The notes: generated by a model not told the origin, from the sequence alone. A DNA stretch of 64,000 nucleotides from Chryseobacterium tagetis (GCF_016735585.2 NZ_JAERSE020000002.1:186001-250000), one strand, 5' to 3'; shown: positions 41,006-50,321, numbered from the stretch's first letter. Numbers and translations are program-made.

Positions 41006-41262
41006 GGTTCTTTACTCTCTGTACACGGTCTTCAACAGGCTGAAAGGGGTTCATCAAGTGCTTACACGGGGTTCCTAACTGGTAATCAGGGGTATGACAC
41101 CCCCAAACCGGCGGTCCGGAACCTCCTGTCACCGGTTATCAAAGCCCAAGCAGGTACTTCACAACCCCTTTTTACCGGTTGATCACCTCCCTACAGGGGG
41201 TTCGAAACCACCCCTTACCCACTTCGGAACCGGCTGCAGGGACTTCGAAACCTCCTTCAACA
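41006..41262. repeat. Phased array of about 12 degenerate 21/22-bp units, G+C-rich, noncoding
   Basis: A GGTTC-like motif recurs with its first base at 41006, 41027, 41048, 41070, 41091, 41113, 41134, about 41156, 41177, 41199, 41221 and 41242, i.e. steps of 21 or 22 bp throughout. Units also carry AACC, and some fold on themselves (GGGGT-ATGAC-ACCCC at 41089-41103; GGTT-CGA-AACC at 41199-41209). The region is clearly richer in G+C than its surroundings. The mixed 21/22 steps break any reading frame. Confidence 0.7.
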
Positions 41263-41264
41263 AA

Positions 41265-41296
41265 AAAGCCACTACATGATGCAGTGGCTTTCTCTC
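41265..41296 (-). terminator. Terminator of the SAM-riboswitch SusC/SusD operon
   Basis: Stem AAAGCCACT (41265-41273) with AGTGGCTTT (41283-41291), inner CAT/ATG pairing; T run on the minus strand. Confidence 0.85.
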
Positions 41297-41319
41297 TTTC
41301 GAGAAATTTAAAAACTAAA

Positions 41320-42822
41320 CTATAAGTTCGGATTGTTCTCTATTTCCTTCTGCGGAATGGAGAACAAATAATATCTGCTGTTGGCTACGAAAGCTGACTG
41401 ATCCGGGAATGCAAAAATGGTATGCCCTCTTCCGTTCACTGTTTTTACAACCCCGTCCGGAGTAGTGATCTGCACCTGAACAGCCTGCCCGTTTGTATCG
41501 GTAAACGGCTTTCTCACGACAGTTCCCTGGGTTCTGATAATGTCTGACAATCCAAATCCTTCCCCAAACAGTTCTTTTCTTCTTTCAATTAAAACTTCTT
41601 TAATGACATCATTCTGCGCCAAAGAACCTGAATACTGATTGGCATTTCTGGCCAGCTTCAATTGGTTTAAAACGGTGACAGCATTCGTTACATTTCCGCT
41701 TCTGGCTTCGGCTTCGGCTTCAATCAAATACATTTCAGCGGCTCTCATGAAAACGATATCAGCAATCAGATTGGCTTTAAATTTAAACTTAGCATATCGT
41801 AAAAGGCCTTCTCTTCCCGGATTTCCGTCCCATGAGAACAGGGAATAACGGATATCATTGGTATCAAACAAATCTTTGAAGTAAGGGTCTGCCATAAAGC
41901 TGTAATAATAGCTTCCTGATGAGGATACATCTAAAAAGTGGAACGCATAACTTTCACCCGACTGTTCCTGCGTTTGCCCGTGTCCCCAGATCCATTCTCC
42001 GTTGCTGATGTCATTGAACCCGTCTTTATATTTTTCGGCAGTCATCAGAGCATATCCGTTTCTTGCAATTTTTGCAGAAGCTGCCGCTTTTGCCCAGTCG
42101 CCTGTATTTAGATAAACTCTTGCCAATAATCCGTTTACAACAGATCTGTCGATTTTGTCTTTGTTATTTCGTGAATAGTTCTGAAGCAGATTGTCTGCGT
42201 CTGTAAGATCGCTTTTAATTAAAGTATAAATTTCTTCCAGGCTGGCTTTTTTCTTTCCTACAGAGCTTGTGGTTGTCGGTTCTGTATAAATCGGAGCCGT
42301 TAATGCCGTTTTATCTTTTAAATAACTGAACTGGTAGAAACTCGCGAGATTTAAATAACAAAATGCTCTCAAAGCCTTTGCCTGACCTTTCACCTGATCT
42401 TTTTTGTCCTGACTACCTTCCACTCCGTCAATTCTTGCCAGAACATTATTCATATTATTGATGGTAGAATACAGCAAGCTCCAGATGAAAAGCGGTCTGC
42501 TTCCTGTATTATTCACCAAATCTGTGAAAGCATACGCTCCGGGAAAACCGTATTTATTGGTTAAAACCGCCACATCGCTTCCCATCGCATCGCTGGTTCT
42601 CAGTACCGTTGAGTATCCGATGTTGGAATAGGTAGTCCCGTCATCATTAAATTTTGCCCAGGTTCCATTAATGACTGTTTCTGCACTTTCTGCTGTTTTG
42701 AAAACCTCCTCTTCATTCGCCTGATTGGTAGGAGCCGTTTCCAGATCACTTTCACAGCTTGCTAAAGACAATGCCGTGATTAGTGCAAAAGATATATATA
42801 TTAATTTTTTCATTGTTTTCAT
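41320..42822 (-). CDS. SusD/RagB-type nutrient-binding lipoprotein
   Basis: SusD proteins form the lid over a SusC channel and bind the substrate at the cell surface. The 500-residue protein has a signal peptide with lipobox LASC; starts at 42822 or at the ATG at 42813 are both possible. The TPR-like helical scaffold is visible (LFIWSLLYSTINNMNNVLARIDG, AKALRAFCYLNLASFYQFSY, RSVVNGLLARVYLNTGDWAKAAASAKIA, FMRAAEMYLIEAEAEARSGN, LIERRKELFGEGF). It follows susC after 8 bp. The SAM riboswitch upstream implies a methionine- or sulphur-related substrate. Confidence 0.93.
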   Translation of the reverse strand: MKTMKKLIYISFALITALSLASCESDLETAPTNQANEEEVFKTAESAETVINGTWAKFNDDGTTYSNIGYSTVLRTSDAMGSDVAVLTNKYGFPGAYAFTDLVNNTGSRPLFIWSLLYSTINNMNNVLARIDGVEGSQDKKDQVKGQAKALRAFCYLNLASFYQFSYLKDKTALTAPIYTEPTTTSSVGKKKASLEEIYTLIKSDLTDADNLLQNYSRNNKDKIDRSVVNGLLARVYLNTGDWAKAAASAKIARNGYALMTAEKYKDGFNDISNGEWIWGHGQTQEQSGESYAFHFLDVSSSGSYYYSFMADPYFKDLFDTNDIRYSLFSWDGNPGREGLLRYAKFKFKANLIADIVFMRAAEMYLIEAEAEARSGNVTNAVTVLNQLKLARNANQYSGSLAQNDVIKEVLIERRKELFGEGFGLSDIIRTQGTVVRKPFTDTNGQAVQVQITTPDGVVKTVNGRGHTIFAFPDQSAFVANSRYYLFSIPQKEIENNPNL

Positions 42823-42830
42823 TTTAAATA

Positions 42831-45746
42831 TTAAAGAGTTGCCTGTACCCCGAAAGTGATTGTTCTCATCGCAGGATATCTGTAATAAGTTGTTCCGTCC
42901 AGGGTCTGCTCAGGATCCATTCCTTTGTGTTTATAGAATGTTAAAAGGTTTTCTGCCTGAACGTATACTCTGAATTTCTTCAATCCGATTTTTTCAAAAT
43001 AATCTGACGGAAGGGTATATCCCAAACTCACATTTTTCACTCTTGCATACGTTCCTGAGTATAAGAATCTGGATGATGTTGAAGTCCAGTTATTAGTTGT
43101 CGTACTTAATTTTGGCACGTCTGTATAAGGATTTTCTGGAGTCCATCTGTTCAGCATTTCCGAGCTCCACGCTCTTCCTGCTGAACTTCCGTTATGCATC
43201 ATCATCGTATAATCGGTATCTAAAATTTTTCCTCCGATCGCAAATGATACTAAGGTGGAGAAATCAAAGTTTTTGTATGCCAAGCTGGTCGTAATCCCTC
43301 CCATTACTTTCGGAAGTGATGAGCCCTGTAATGTTTTCGTTGCTTTTGCATATTCCGATGTGGTTCCTTCTACGGTATTTCCGTTTGCATCTGTGGTGAT
43401 GGTTTTCCAAAGCGGATTTCCGTTGTTGGGATCTACTCCCATCCATTCCGGAATATAGAAATCATAAACTGAACCTCCTACCTGCAAGAGTTTGGTTCCA
43501 CTTACAATAGAACCTTTCGGAAGTTTGGTGATCTCATTTTTTAATGTACTTAAATTCACATCTACATTCCATTCAAAATCTTTTGTTTTGATAGGCGTGG
43601 TGAATAATGAAAACTCAAAACCTGTATTTTTCAGCTCTCCAATATTCGCCTGATATTCGCTAAATCCTAATGATGGTGCCAAAGGCATTCCGAATAAAAG
43701 GTCTTTACTTTTTCGCTGGAAATATTCTACATTCCCTTTAATTCTGTTATTTAAAATCGCAAATTCAACACCTGCATTCAAATTGAGATTGGTTTCCCAT
43801 TTCAGATCCGGAGTCGGCAGCTTGCTCGCCACAGTTCCCCCTTCTCCCAGGTTATTGTAAAAGGCATACAGACTCTGGTAAGCATAATAGGTACTTAGTT
43901 TATCATTTCCCTGACCTCCGTAACTTGCACGAAGGGTTAACTGGTTGAAGATATTTAGATTTTTAATGAAATCTTCATTGGATGCTTTCCAAGAACCACC
44001 AACCGACCAGAATGTTCCCCATCTGTTTTCGGGAGAGAATCTTGAAGATCCGTCTGATCTTACCGATCCTGAAACAAAGTATCTGTTTTTGTAATCATAT
44101 TCTACTTTTCCCAAAAAGCTCAGTAATCCTAACTGATCGCTATTTCCCGTGAAGCTCCCCAGTAATGCCGCCGCATCTGGCTCATAATAATACGGCAATG
44201 AGAACTGGCTTCTGCTTCCTGAAATTGTCTGGTATTCGTAATGATAAAATTCCTGACCACCCAAAATATTGATGTGATGCTGCCCGAATCTTTTATCGTA
44301 CGTCAGAATATTACTTGTTGTATAAGACAACGTTCTTGAATTGGTTTTCGTCACCGAACCTCCGATTTCAGCCCCTTCTCCCAATAACGGGTTGGTATAA
44401 TAATGACCATTGTAGTTGATCAAATCCACTGAAAAGCTTGATCTGAATTTCAATTCCGGCAGGAACGTAAATTCTGCAAATCCTTTTCCTGAGAAGTTGT
44501 CTTCTCTGTTTTCGTTTTTATCCAAAGGCAGGGTTGCAGCTGCATTTTCATTCTGCAAAGCACTTGTAGGTCTGTATTTTCCGAAATCATAAATATAATT
44601 TCCGCTTCCATCCAGTTTGTAGCTTCCGTCTGCATTTCTTTCATAGTAAGGATAGAACGACGGAATGATTCTCGCCGCATTGATCACGTTATCCGTTCTC
44701 GAATCTGATGAAGGCGGAGCTTCCTGAAGGCTGTTGGTATAGGCTAAGTTCGCTCCTACATTCAGCCATTTTTTGACCTCGGAATTGATCTTTAATCTTG
44801 TGCTGTATTTTTTAAATCCAGATTCAATCGCTATCCCTTTATCATCCAAATACCCTAAAGAGAAAAAATAATTGCTTTTTTCATTTCCTCCGCTGAAATC
44901 CAGATCTACCTGATTCCTTGAAGCTGTTCTCTGCAAAATATCTTTCCAGTTGTCATTCCATAAGGCAGTTGCTCCCGGCAAAAGCTTTCCGTCTGTTCCT
45001 ACAGGTTTTGCATAGTTAATCCCATAAGGATTGATGCCTAAAGCGTTTACCAAATTATCCGTTGCCATTTGCGCCGCCTGTTGGGAAGATACCTGGCTTG
45101 ATGTGTATCCGTTTCTCAGAGCCTCCCAATACAACTGAAAATATTGATCGGTGGTTACCTGCTCATAATCCTTCACTGCTCTGCTTGAGAAACCCTGGCT
45201 TATATTAAAGTTTACTCTCGCTTCGCCTTTTTTTCCGGATTTTGTGGTAACGATGATTACCCCGTTTGCTCCTCTGGAACCGTACAATGAACTTGCCGTA
45301 GCGTCTTTCAGTACGCTGATGGATTCAATATCATTGGGACTGATCGAGTTGATGTTTCCATCGAAAGGAATTCCATCTACCACAAACAGCGGATTGCTCG
45401 ACGCACTGATAGAACCAATTCCACGGATTCTGATAGAAGCAGTAGAACCCGGCTGTCCCGAAGAACTTACCGCCTGAAGTCCCGGAACCTGCCCTTCCAA
45501 CGCTTTTGTGATGTTGGTAACAGGTCTGTTATTAATTTTTTCACTTGAAATAGTCGCTACCGAACCTGTATAACTGTTTTTTTTAGCTTTTCCGTAAGCT
45601 ACGACCACCACTTCATCTATTTCTTTTTCATGAAGTGTATCTTTTTTTATTTCCTGACCATTTACATTGACCACTCCCAGAAAGAATGCAGCAACTGGCG
45701 GAATCCAAACTTTAGAAATAATTAAACTTTTATTAATCATAATCAA
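42831..45746 (-). CDS. SusC/RagA-type TonB-linked outer-membrane receptor
   Basis: The 971-residue protein has a signal peptide (…VNVNGQ), a TonB-box-like EIDEVVVVAYG at about 41-51, the plug (ITKALEGQVPGLQAVSSSGQPGSTASIRIRGIGSISASSNPLFVVDGIPF, DIESISVLKDATASSLYGSRGANGVIIVTTKSGKKG, given here as the family's two landmarks) and a barrel ending TITFGVQATL. The usual N-terminal carboxypeptidase-like domain is missing, so the box comes soon after the signal. A SAM-I riboswitch with terminator controls the transcript, so it is most likely made when SAM or methionine is low. Confidence 0.93.
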   Translation of the reverse strand: MIMINKSLIISKVWIPPVAAFFLGVVNVNGQEIKKDTLHEKEIDEVVVVAYGKAKKNSYTGSVATISSEKINNRPVTNITKALEGQVPGLQAVSSSGQPGSTASIRIRGIGSISASSNPLFVVDGIPFDGNINSISPNDIESISVLKDATASSLYGSRGANGVIIVTTKSGKKGEARVNFNISQGFSSRAVKDYEQVTTDQYFQLYWEALRNGYTSSQVSSQQAAQMATDNLVNALGINPYGINYAKPVGTDGKLLPGATALWNDNWKDILQRTASRNQVDLDFSGGNEKSNYFFSLGYLDDKGIAIESGFKKYSTRLKINSEVKKWLNVGANLAYTNSLQEAPPSSDSRTDNVINAARIIPSFYPYYERNADGSYKLDGSGNYIYDFGKYRPTSALQNENAAATLPLDKNENREDNFSGKGFAEFTFLPELKFRSSFSVDLINYNGHYYTNPLLGEGAEIGGSVTKTNSRTLSYTTSNILTYDKRFGQHHINILGGQEFYHYEYQTISGSRSQFSLPYYYEPDAAALLGSFTGNSDQLGLLSFLGKVEYDYKNRYFVSGSVRSDGSSRFSPENRWGTFWSVGGSWKASNEDFIKNLNIFNQLTLRASYGGQGNDKLSTYYAYQSLYAFYNNLGEGGTVASKLPTPDLKWETNLNLNAGVEFAILNNRIKGNVEYFQRKSKDLLFGMPLAPSLGFSEYQANIGELKNTGFEFSLFTTPIKTKDFEWNVDVNLSTLKNEITKLPKGSIVSGTKLLQVGGSVYDFYIPEWMGVDPNNGNPLWKTITTDANGNTVEGTTSEYAKATKTLQGSSLPKVMGGITTSLAYKNFDFSTLVSFAIGGKILDTDYTMMMHNGSSAGRAWSSEMLNRWTPENPYTDVPKLSTTTNNWTSTSSRFLYSGTYARVKNVSLGYTLPSDYFEKIGLKKFRVYVQAENLLTFYKHKGMDPEQTLDGTTYYRYPAMRTITFGVQATL

Positions 45747-45781
45747 TTTTATTTGCTATTTATTAAATATTAGCCTTTTAT

Positions 45782-45920
45782 AAAAAAGACAGCAAACAGC
45801 ATCAATAATCATGATTAACGCTTTGCTCATCTGTCCTTTTTCAAGGCTGAATGTAACACCTTGCACGATGCAGGTTGTTAAGATTTCACAGGGTCAGTTC
45901 CCTCCATCTTTCTTTATAAG
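45782..45920 (-). ncRNA. SAM-I (S-box) riboswitch with terminator
   Basis: On the minus strand the aptamer (45920-45821) has GATGGAGGGAACTGACCC, TGTGAAATCTTAACAACC, then AAGGTGTTACATTCAGCC and GACAGATGAG, the conserved order of the S-box core. Directly after it, GACAG…AGCAAA can pair with TTTGCTGTC (45796-45788), followed by TTTTTT (45787-45782), an intrinsic terminator. SAM binding would stop transcription before susC. Confidence 0.85.
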
Positions 45921-45926
45921 CCGTTG

Positions 45927-45966
45927 CAAATCTAAAAACAAAAAGTCTACAAAACAAGTAGACTTT
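45927..45966 (-). promoter_or_regulatory. Promoter of the SAM riboswitch with overlapping palindrome
   Basis: -7 box TAGATTTG (45934-45927, minus), TTG about 20 bp upstream. A 9-bp inverted repeat AAAGTCTAC / GTAGACTTT (45942-45950, 45958-45966) covers the -33 area. It could be an operator, or a terminator for nothing identifiable. Confidence 0.5.
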
Positions 45967-46252
45967 AAAAATTTAAATATAAATTTTATAAAAATTAACG
46001 TAATTTTATTTTAAAACCTACAAAAATAGAGAGTTATAAAAAATGTTAAATTTTTAAATATGAGAAATATCATTAAAAATAATGCAATGAATAAAAATAT
46101 ACTGCAATTGGGATTTTGAATAAGATTTCTATCTTCATTTTGAGCAGATGTCTGAGTTTTACGAACGTTCTCGATCCATTTTTCTTCATTTCATTTCGAA
46201 AAACACTCGAACTGACGTACGATTAATTCAAAAAACTTTTTAATTTTATAGA
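45967..46252. other. AT-rich intergenic stretch before aroQ
   Basis: No gene seen. 46135-46225 carries a less AT-rich stretch with GAACGTTCTCGATCC and CACTCGAACTGACG, two imperfectly inverted arms about 30 bp apart, possibly one more dispersed element. No clear TAnnTTTG box for aroQ was found. Confidence 0.4.
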
Positions 46253-46660
46253 ATGAAAGTTTTAATTGTCAACGGGCCTAATCTTAACTTATTAGGAACA
46301 AGGGAGCCGGAAATTTACGGAACAACTTCAATGGAGGATTATCTGGAAGGATTACAATCTGAATTTAGTTCTCATGAGATCTTTTATTACCAGTCAAATA
46401 TTGAAGGGGAAATCATTAACAGACTTCAATTAGATGATTTTGATGCTTTAATAATTAATCCCGGAGCTTTTACGCATTATTCTTATGCTATTGCAGATTG
46501 TTTGAAGAATATCCGAAAGCCGAAAGTGGAAGTTCATATCAGCAATATTTATAAAAGGGAAGAGTTTCGCCAGAAGTCTGTAACGGCTGCGAATAGTGAT
46601 GCTGTTTTGTCTGGGTTTGGAATGGAGGGTTACAGGCTGGCTGTTTTGAGTTTGAAATAA
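46253..46660 (+). CDS. aroQ: 3-dehydroquinate dehydratase, type II
   Basis: AroQ dehydrates 3-dehydroquinate to 3-dehydroshikimate in the shikimate pathway, as a dodecamer. The 135-residue protein has VNGPNLNLLGTREPEIYG (Tyr22 catalytic, Arg17), EGEIINRL, INPGAFTHYSYAI and EVHISNIYKREEFRQKS with the catalytic His. All conserved blocks are present, and the length is slightly short but usual. It stands alone, with a GCAGAT-type repeat and a terminator downstream. Confidence 0.96.
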   Translation: MKVLIVNGPNLNLLGTREPEIYGTTSMEDYLEGLQSEFSSHEIFYYQSNIEGEIINRLQLDDFDALIINPGAFTHYSYAIADCLKNIRKPKVEVHISNIYKREEFRQKSVTAANSDAVLSGFGMEGYRLAVLSLK

Positions 46661-46670
46661 ATAATGCTAT

Positions 46671-46698
46671 CCCGCAGATTTCACAGATGACGCAGATG
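46671..46698. repeat. GCAGAT-type intergenic repeat fragment
   Basis: CCCGCAGATTTCACAGATGA followed by CGCAGATG; related to the repeats at 37981-38273. Confidence 0.5.
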
Positions 46699-46744
46699 TT
46701 TGTAAATAATTATATGCTAATCTTAAAGAAGGAAATATAAAATA

Positions 46745-46772
46745 AAAACCTCATCAAATGATGAGGTTTTCT
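46745..46772. terminator. Bidirectional terminator between aroQ and pckA
   Basis: Stem AAAACCTCATCA / TGATGAGGTTTT around AA (effective 4-nt loop), with A- and T-rich flanks. Confidence 0.85.
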
Positions 46773-46777
46773 TATTT

Positions 46778-48397
46778 TTAGTTTGTTGTTTGCTCTTGTA
46801 ACTGAGGCCCTGAAGGAATCAATTTTTTCCCTTCTTCTGTATTACAATACTGCTCAAAGTTCTTGATGTATCTTGCCGCCAAGTCTTTTGCTTTTTCTTC
46901 CCATTCTGAAGCATCGTTATAAGTATCTCTAGGATCAAGGATACCTTCAGATACGTTTGGTAATGCTGTCGGAATTTCAAGATTCATGATAGGAACGATT
47001 GTTTTAGGTGCATTTTCGATAGAACCGTCGATAATTGCATCAATAATTGCTCTTGTATCTTTCAAAGAAATTCTTTTCCCTGTACCGTTCCAACCTGTGT
47101 TTACCAAGTAAGCTTTTGCACCATGCTCTTTCATTTTCCCGATCAATGTTTTTGAATACATTGTTGGGTGTAATGTTAAGAATGCTTCTCCAAATGCCGG
47201 AGAGAAAGATGGTTCCGGTTCAGTAATTCCTCTTTCCGTTCCTGCTAATTTTGATGTATATCCGCAAAGGAAGTGGTATTGTGCCTGATCTTCATTCAAC
47301 ACAGAAACCGGAGGCAATACTCCGAATGCGTCTGCAGAAAGGTAAACAATCTTCTTCGCGTGTCCCGCTTTTGAAGGCAAAACAATTTTATTGATATGAT
47401 AAATCGGATAAGAAACTCTTGTGTTCTCAGTGATAGATCCGTCTGTATAATCAGCTACGCCATTATTTACTACAACGTTTTCCAATAATGCATCTCTTTT
47501 GATTGCAGCGAAAATGTCCGGTTCTTTTTCAGCAGAAAGGTCGATTACTTTTGCATAGCAACCTCCTTCATAGTTGAATACTCCGTTGTTATCCCAACCA
47601 TGTTCGTCATCACCAATAAGGTATCTTTTCGGGTCTGCAGATAATGTTGTTTTTCCTGTTCCTGAAAGTCCGAAGAAAAGAGCAACATCTCCTTCTTCAC
47701 CTACGTTTGCAGAACAGTGCATAGAAGCCATTCCTTTTAATGGAAGATAGTAGTTCATCATCGCGAACATTCCTTTCTTCATTTCTCCACCATACCAAGT
47801 TCCTCCAATGATCTGAATCTTTTCAGTAAGATTGAACATTACAAAGTTTTCAGAGTTTAATCCCTGAGCTTCCCAGTTCGGGTTTGTTGTTTTAGAACCG
47901 TTGATTACAGTGAAATCCGGCTCTCCGAAGTTTTCCAACTCGTAGTGAGAAGGACGGATAAACATATTAGTAACGAAATGCGCCTGCCACGCTACTTCAA
48001 CGATGAACCTTACTTTTAATCTTGTGTCTACGTTTGTTCCACAGAAAGCATCTACTACATAGATTTTTTTCGCATCAGAAAGTTGGTTCAGCACTAAATC
48101 TTTACAAGATGTAAAAATCTCCGGTGTTGTTGGCAAGTTTACTTTACCATCCCAGAAAATTGTTTCTCTTGTAACATCATCCTGAACTATATATCTATCT
48201 TTAGGTGAACGACCTGTGAAAATTCCAGTTTTTACCGATACCGCACCAGACTCTGTAAGCTCAGCTTTTTCAAACCCCTGATTATCAGGAGAAACTTCAG
48301 CCTGATATAATTCTTCATACGAAGGATTACATATTACTTCATAGTCTCCTTTAATCCCTAATTTTTCTAAATCTTGGATGATTTTAGCGTTTTTCAT
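46778..48397 (-). CDS. pckA: Phosphoenolpyruvate carboxykinase (ATP)
   Basis: PckA converts oxaloacetate and ATP to PEP and CO2, the entry to gluconeogenesis. The 539-residue protein has RSPKDRYI (about 63-70), the P-loop-like GLSGTGKTT (243-251), the kinase-2 motif GDDEHGW (262-268) and [11 protein letters not shown]. The length fits the ATP-type family. It stands alone with a promoter upstream and a shared terminator downstream. Confidence 0.96.
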   Translation of the reverse strand: MKNAKIIQDLEKLGIKGDYEVICNPSYEELYQAEVSPDNQGFEKAELTESGAVSVKTGIFTGRSPKDRYIVQDDVTRETIFWDGKVNLPTTPEIFTSCKDLVLNQLSDAKKIYVVDAFCGTNVDTRLKVRFIVEVAWQAHFVTNMFIRPSHYELENFGEPDFTVINGSKTTNPNWEAQGLNSENFVMFNLTEKIQIIGGTWYGGEMKKGMFAMMNYYLPLKGMASMHCSANVGEEGDVALFFGLSGTGKTTLSADPKRYLIGDDEHGWDNNGVFNYEGGCYAKVIDLSAEKEPDIFAAIKRDALLENVVVNNGVADYTDGSITENTRVSYPIYHINKIVLPSKAGHAKKIVYLSADAFGVLPPVSVLNEDQAQYHFLCGYTSKLAGTERGITEPEPSFSPAFGEAFLTLHPTMYSKTLIGKMKEHGAKAYLVNTGWNGTGKRISLKDTRAIIDAIIDGSIENAPKTIVPIMNLEIPTALPNVSEGILDPRDTYNDASEWEEKAKDLAARYIKNFEQYCNTEEGKKLIPSGPQLQEQTTN

Positions 48398-48432
48398 TTT
48401 ACTTATATTTTTCTATTTCTTTTCTTGTTCAA

Positions 48433-48440
48433 CAAAATTA
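48433..48440 (-). promoter_or_regulatory. -7 element of pckA
   Basis: TAATTTTG on the minus strand, 35 bp before the ATG; no clear -33. Confidence 0.4.
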
Positions 48441-48527
48441 ATATTAATTAATTGTTAAAAGTGGTCTAAATATAATGATATAAGTCAGAATGGCAAATAA
48501 AAAAACAAGTTTGTAAAAAACTTATTA

Positions 48528-49430
48528 TCAATCGATTAAATCGGAATACTCAAAAATTGTGCGAAAACCTTTTCCCCAAAAATAGTCCTTAAAGCCCTCA
48601 AATTTTGAGCTCATTACAAAATCTCCGCCCCAAGCACCCAAACTTTTTATAAATACCGGACAATCAGCGAACAACCGCTCTTTAACTGTCGGAATTTCAA
48701 GAAAATCAGAAATTCTTTGCTCATGAATCAACATTAGTTGAGAAAAATTTTTCAATTCATTACATAGTAAAATATTTCTTGTAAGATTCGAAAATTCATC
48801 AACCCGATTTTGAGACCTTCTTTTTGACTTGTAAAGGTTGATTCCTTCACGGCTATCCTGCTTCTGATTTAAGTGAATAAAAATAAGCTCATTTTTAAAA
48901 GGAGGATCAAAATTCACCTTTTCATATTTAATCTCTGGAACGCTCTGAAAAAGGACAGCAGATTTCTCTTTTGCCACCGCAATATCATAACCGCTCCCTC
49001 CTAAGCTTATCTTATTTAAATGGAAAGGATCAATCTGTGCCCATTCCGCAAGATTGGTCATTAAAGTGGAACTACTGCCCAAACCGTAATCTGCAGGAAA
49101 CTGAAGATTAGTCTTTAAATGATAGGTAAAGTTATTTTTGAATTTAATAGTAGGAAGTGCTTGAACGTTTTTTAATGTTTTTAAAATAAATTCAGCACTT
49201 GATGGAATATTGGTTTCTAAAATCTGCCAGTTTTGGTAATCTATGGCAACTTTTAACCAGAGTTTGTTTTGATGATAGGCTTCCCAAAAAATCAGAGATT
49301 TTTCATCATCTTTTTCTTCAAAAGAAAACTCTTGTCCCAACTTGGTAGGTACCGCTAAGACAAGAGCTCCATCCATTGCGAAATATTCTGAAGTAAGCAT
49401 TAGCTTTCCCGGTGAAAATATCTCGCCCAT
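48528..49430 (-). CDS. GYDIA-type GHMP kinase
   Basis: GHMP kinases phosphorylate small molecules such as mevalonate or homoserine with ATP. The 300-residue protein has the N-terminal SPGKLMLTSEYFAMDGALVLAVPT motif, the ATP-binding ADYGLGSSSTLM loop and the GGSGYDIA motif that names this Bacteroidota group. In these bacteria isoprenoids are usually made by the mevalonate pathway, and a role there is plausible but not shown here. It starts 15 bp after fabD. Confidence 0.9.
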   Translation of the reverse strand: MGEIFSPGKLMLTSEYFAMDGALVLAVPTKLGQEFSFEEKDDEKSLIFWEAYHQNKLWLKVAIDYQNWQILETNIPSSAEFILKTLKNVQALPTIKFKNNFTYHLKTNLQFPADYGLGSSSTLMTNLAEWAQIDPFHLNKISLGGSGYDIAVAKEKSAVLFQSVPEIKYEKVNFDPPFKNELIFIHLNQKQDSREGINLYKSKRRSQNRVDEFSNLTRNILLCNELKNFSQLMLIHEQRISDFLEIPTVKERLFADCPVFIKSLGAWGGDFVMSSKFEGFKDYFWGKGFRTIFEYSDLID

Positions 49431-49445
49431 GATTTTTTATTTAAT

Positions 49446-50321
49446 TTAGATTGCAGAAGCTACGTCTACCGAACCATCAATTTTCTTGATCAATCCTTGT
49501 AGCGTTTTTCCAGGACCCACTTCAATAAAGTTAGTTGCCCCATCTTTAATCATATTTTGAACTGATTGTGTCCATTTTACAGGACCTGTCAATTGTGCAA
49601 TTAAGTTCTGCTTGATTTCTTCAGGATTTGTCACAGCCGTAGTTGTGATATTCTGATACACAGGAATTGTTGCATTTCTGAATTTTGTCTGCTCAATTGC
49701 AGCCGCCAATCTTTCTTGTGCAGGTTGCATCAATGGAGAATGGAATGCACCGTTTACAGGTAACAACAATGCTCTTTTCGCTCCTGCTTCTTTTAATTTC
49801 ACGCAAGCTTCTTCAACAGCAGCCGTTTCACCAGAAATTACCAATTGTCCAGGACAGTTGTAATTGGCAGGAACTACGATTCCACTGATTTGTGCGCAGA
49901 TCTCTTCCACTTTAGCATCTTCCAATCCTAAAATAGCTGCCATAGAACTTGGATTTGCATCACAAGCTGCCTGCATCGCTTTAGCTCTTTCGGAAACCAG
50001 CTTCAGACCATCATCAAAAGATAAAACTCCATTGGCAACTAACGCTGAAAATTCTCCTAAAGAATGTCCTGCAACCATTTCAGCTCCAAGACCGTTTACT
50101 GCTTTAAGCGCAGCCACTGAATGTATAAAAATTGAAGGTTGGGTAACCTCAGTCTTTTTAAGATCTTCATCTACTCCATTAAACATAATAGAAAGAATAT
50201 CGAACCCTAAAATTTCATTGGCAGATTCCATCAAGTCCTTAATGTCTTTTCTAGAATCATACAATTCTTTTCCCATTCCTATGAACTGAGAACCCTGCCC
50301 AGGAAATACAAGTGCTTTCAT
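49446..50321 (-). CDS. fabD: Malonyl-CoA:ACP transacylase
   Basis: FabD moves malonyl from CoA to acyl carrier protein at the start of fatty-acid elongation. The 291-residue protein has FPGQGSQFIGMG at the N-terminus, the nucleophile Ser87 in GHSLGE and the catalytic His193 in AFHSPLM, plus GPGKTLQGLIKKI near the end. It has all family landmarks. It is followed by the GHMP kinase gene in a probable two-gene unit. Confidence 0.96.
   Translation of the reverse strand: MKALVFPGQGSQFIGMGKELYDSRKDIKDLMESANEILGFDILSIMFNGVDEDLKKTEVTQPSIFIHSVAALKAVNGLGAEMVAGHSLGEFSALVANGVLSFDDGLKLVSERAKAMQAACDANPSSMAAILGLEDAKVEEICAQISGIVVPANYNCPGQLVISGETAAVEEACVKLKEAGAKRALLLPVNGAFHSPLMQPAQERLAAAIEQTKFRNATIPVYQNITTTAVTNPEEIKQNLIAQLTGPVKWTQSVQNMIKDGATNFIEVGPGKTLQGLIKKIDGSVDVASAI

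Noticed and set aside
40889..41182. 97-codon plus-strand open frame through the phased array
   Set aside because: Starts in low-complexity upstream DNA, crosses a promoter and operator on the other strand and has no family-like sequence; the 21/22-bp spacing shows noncoding periodicity.
41006..41262. CRISPR array
   Set aside because: Units are 21-22 bp, degenerate, without separate conserved repeats and unique spacers, and no cas gene is in the window.
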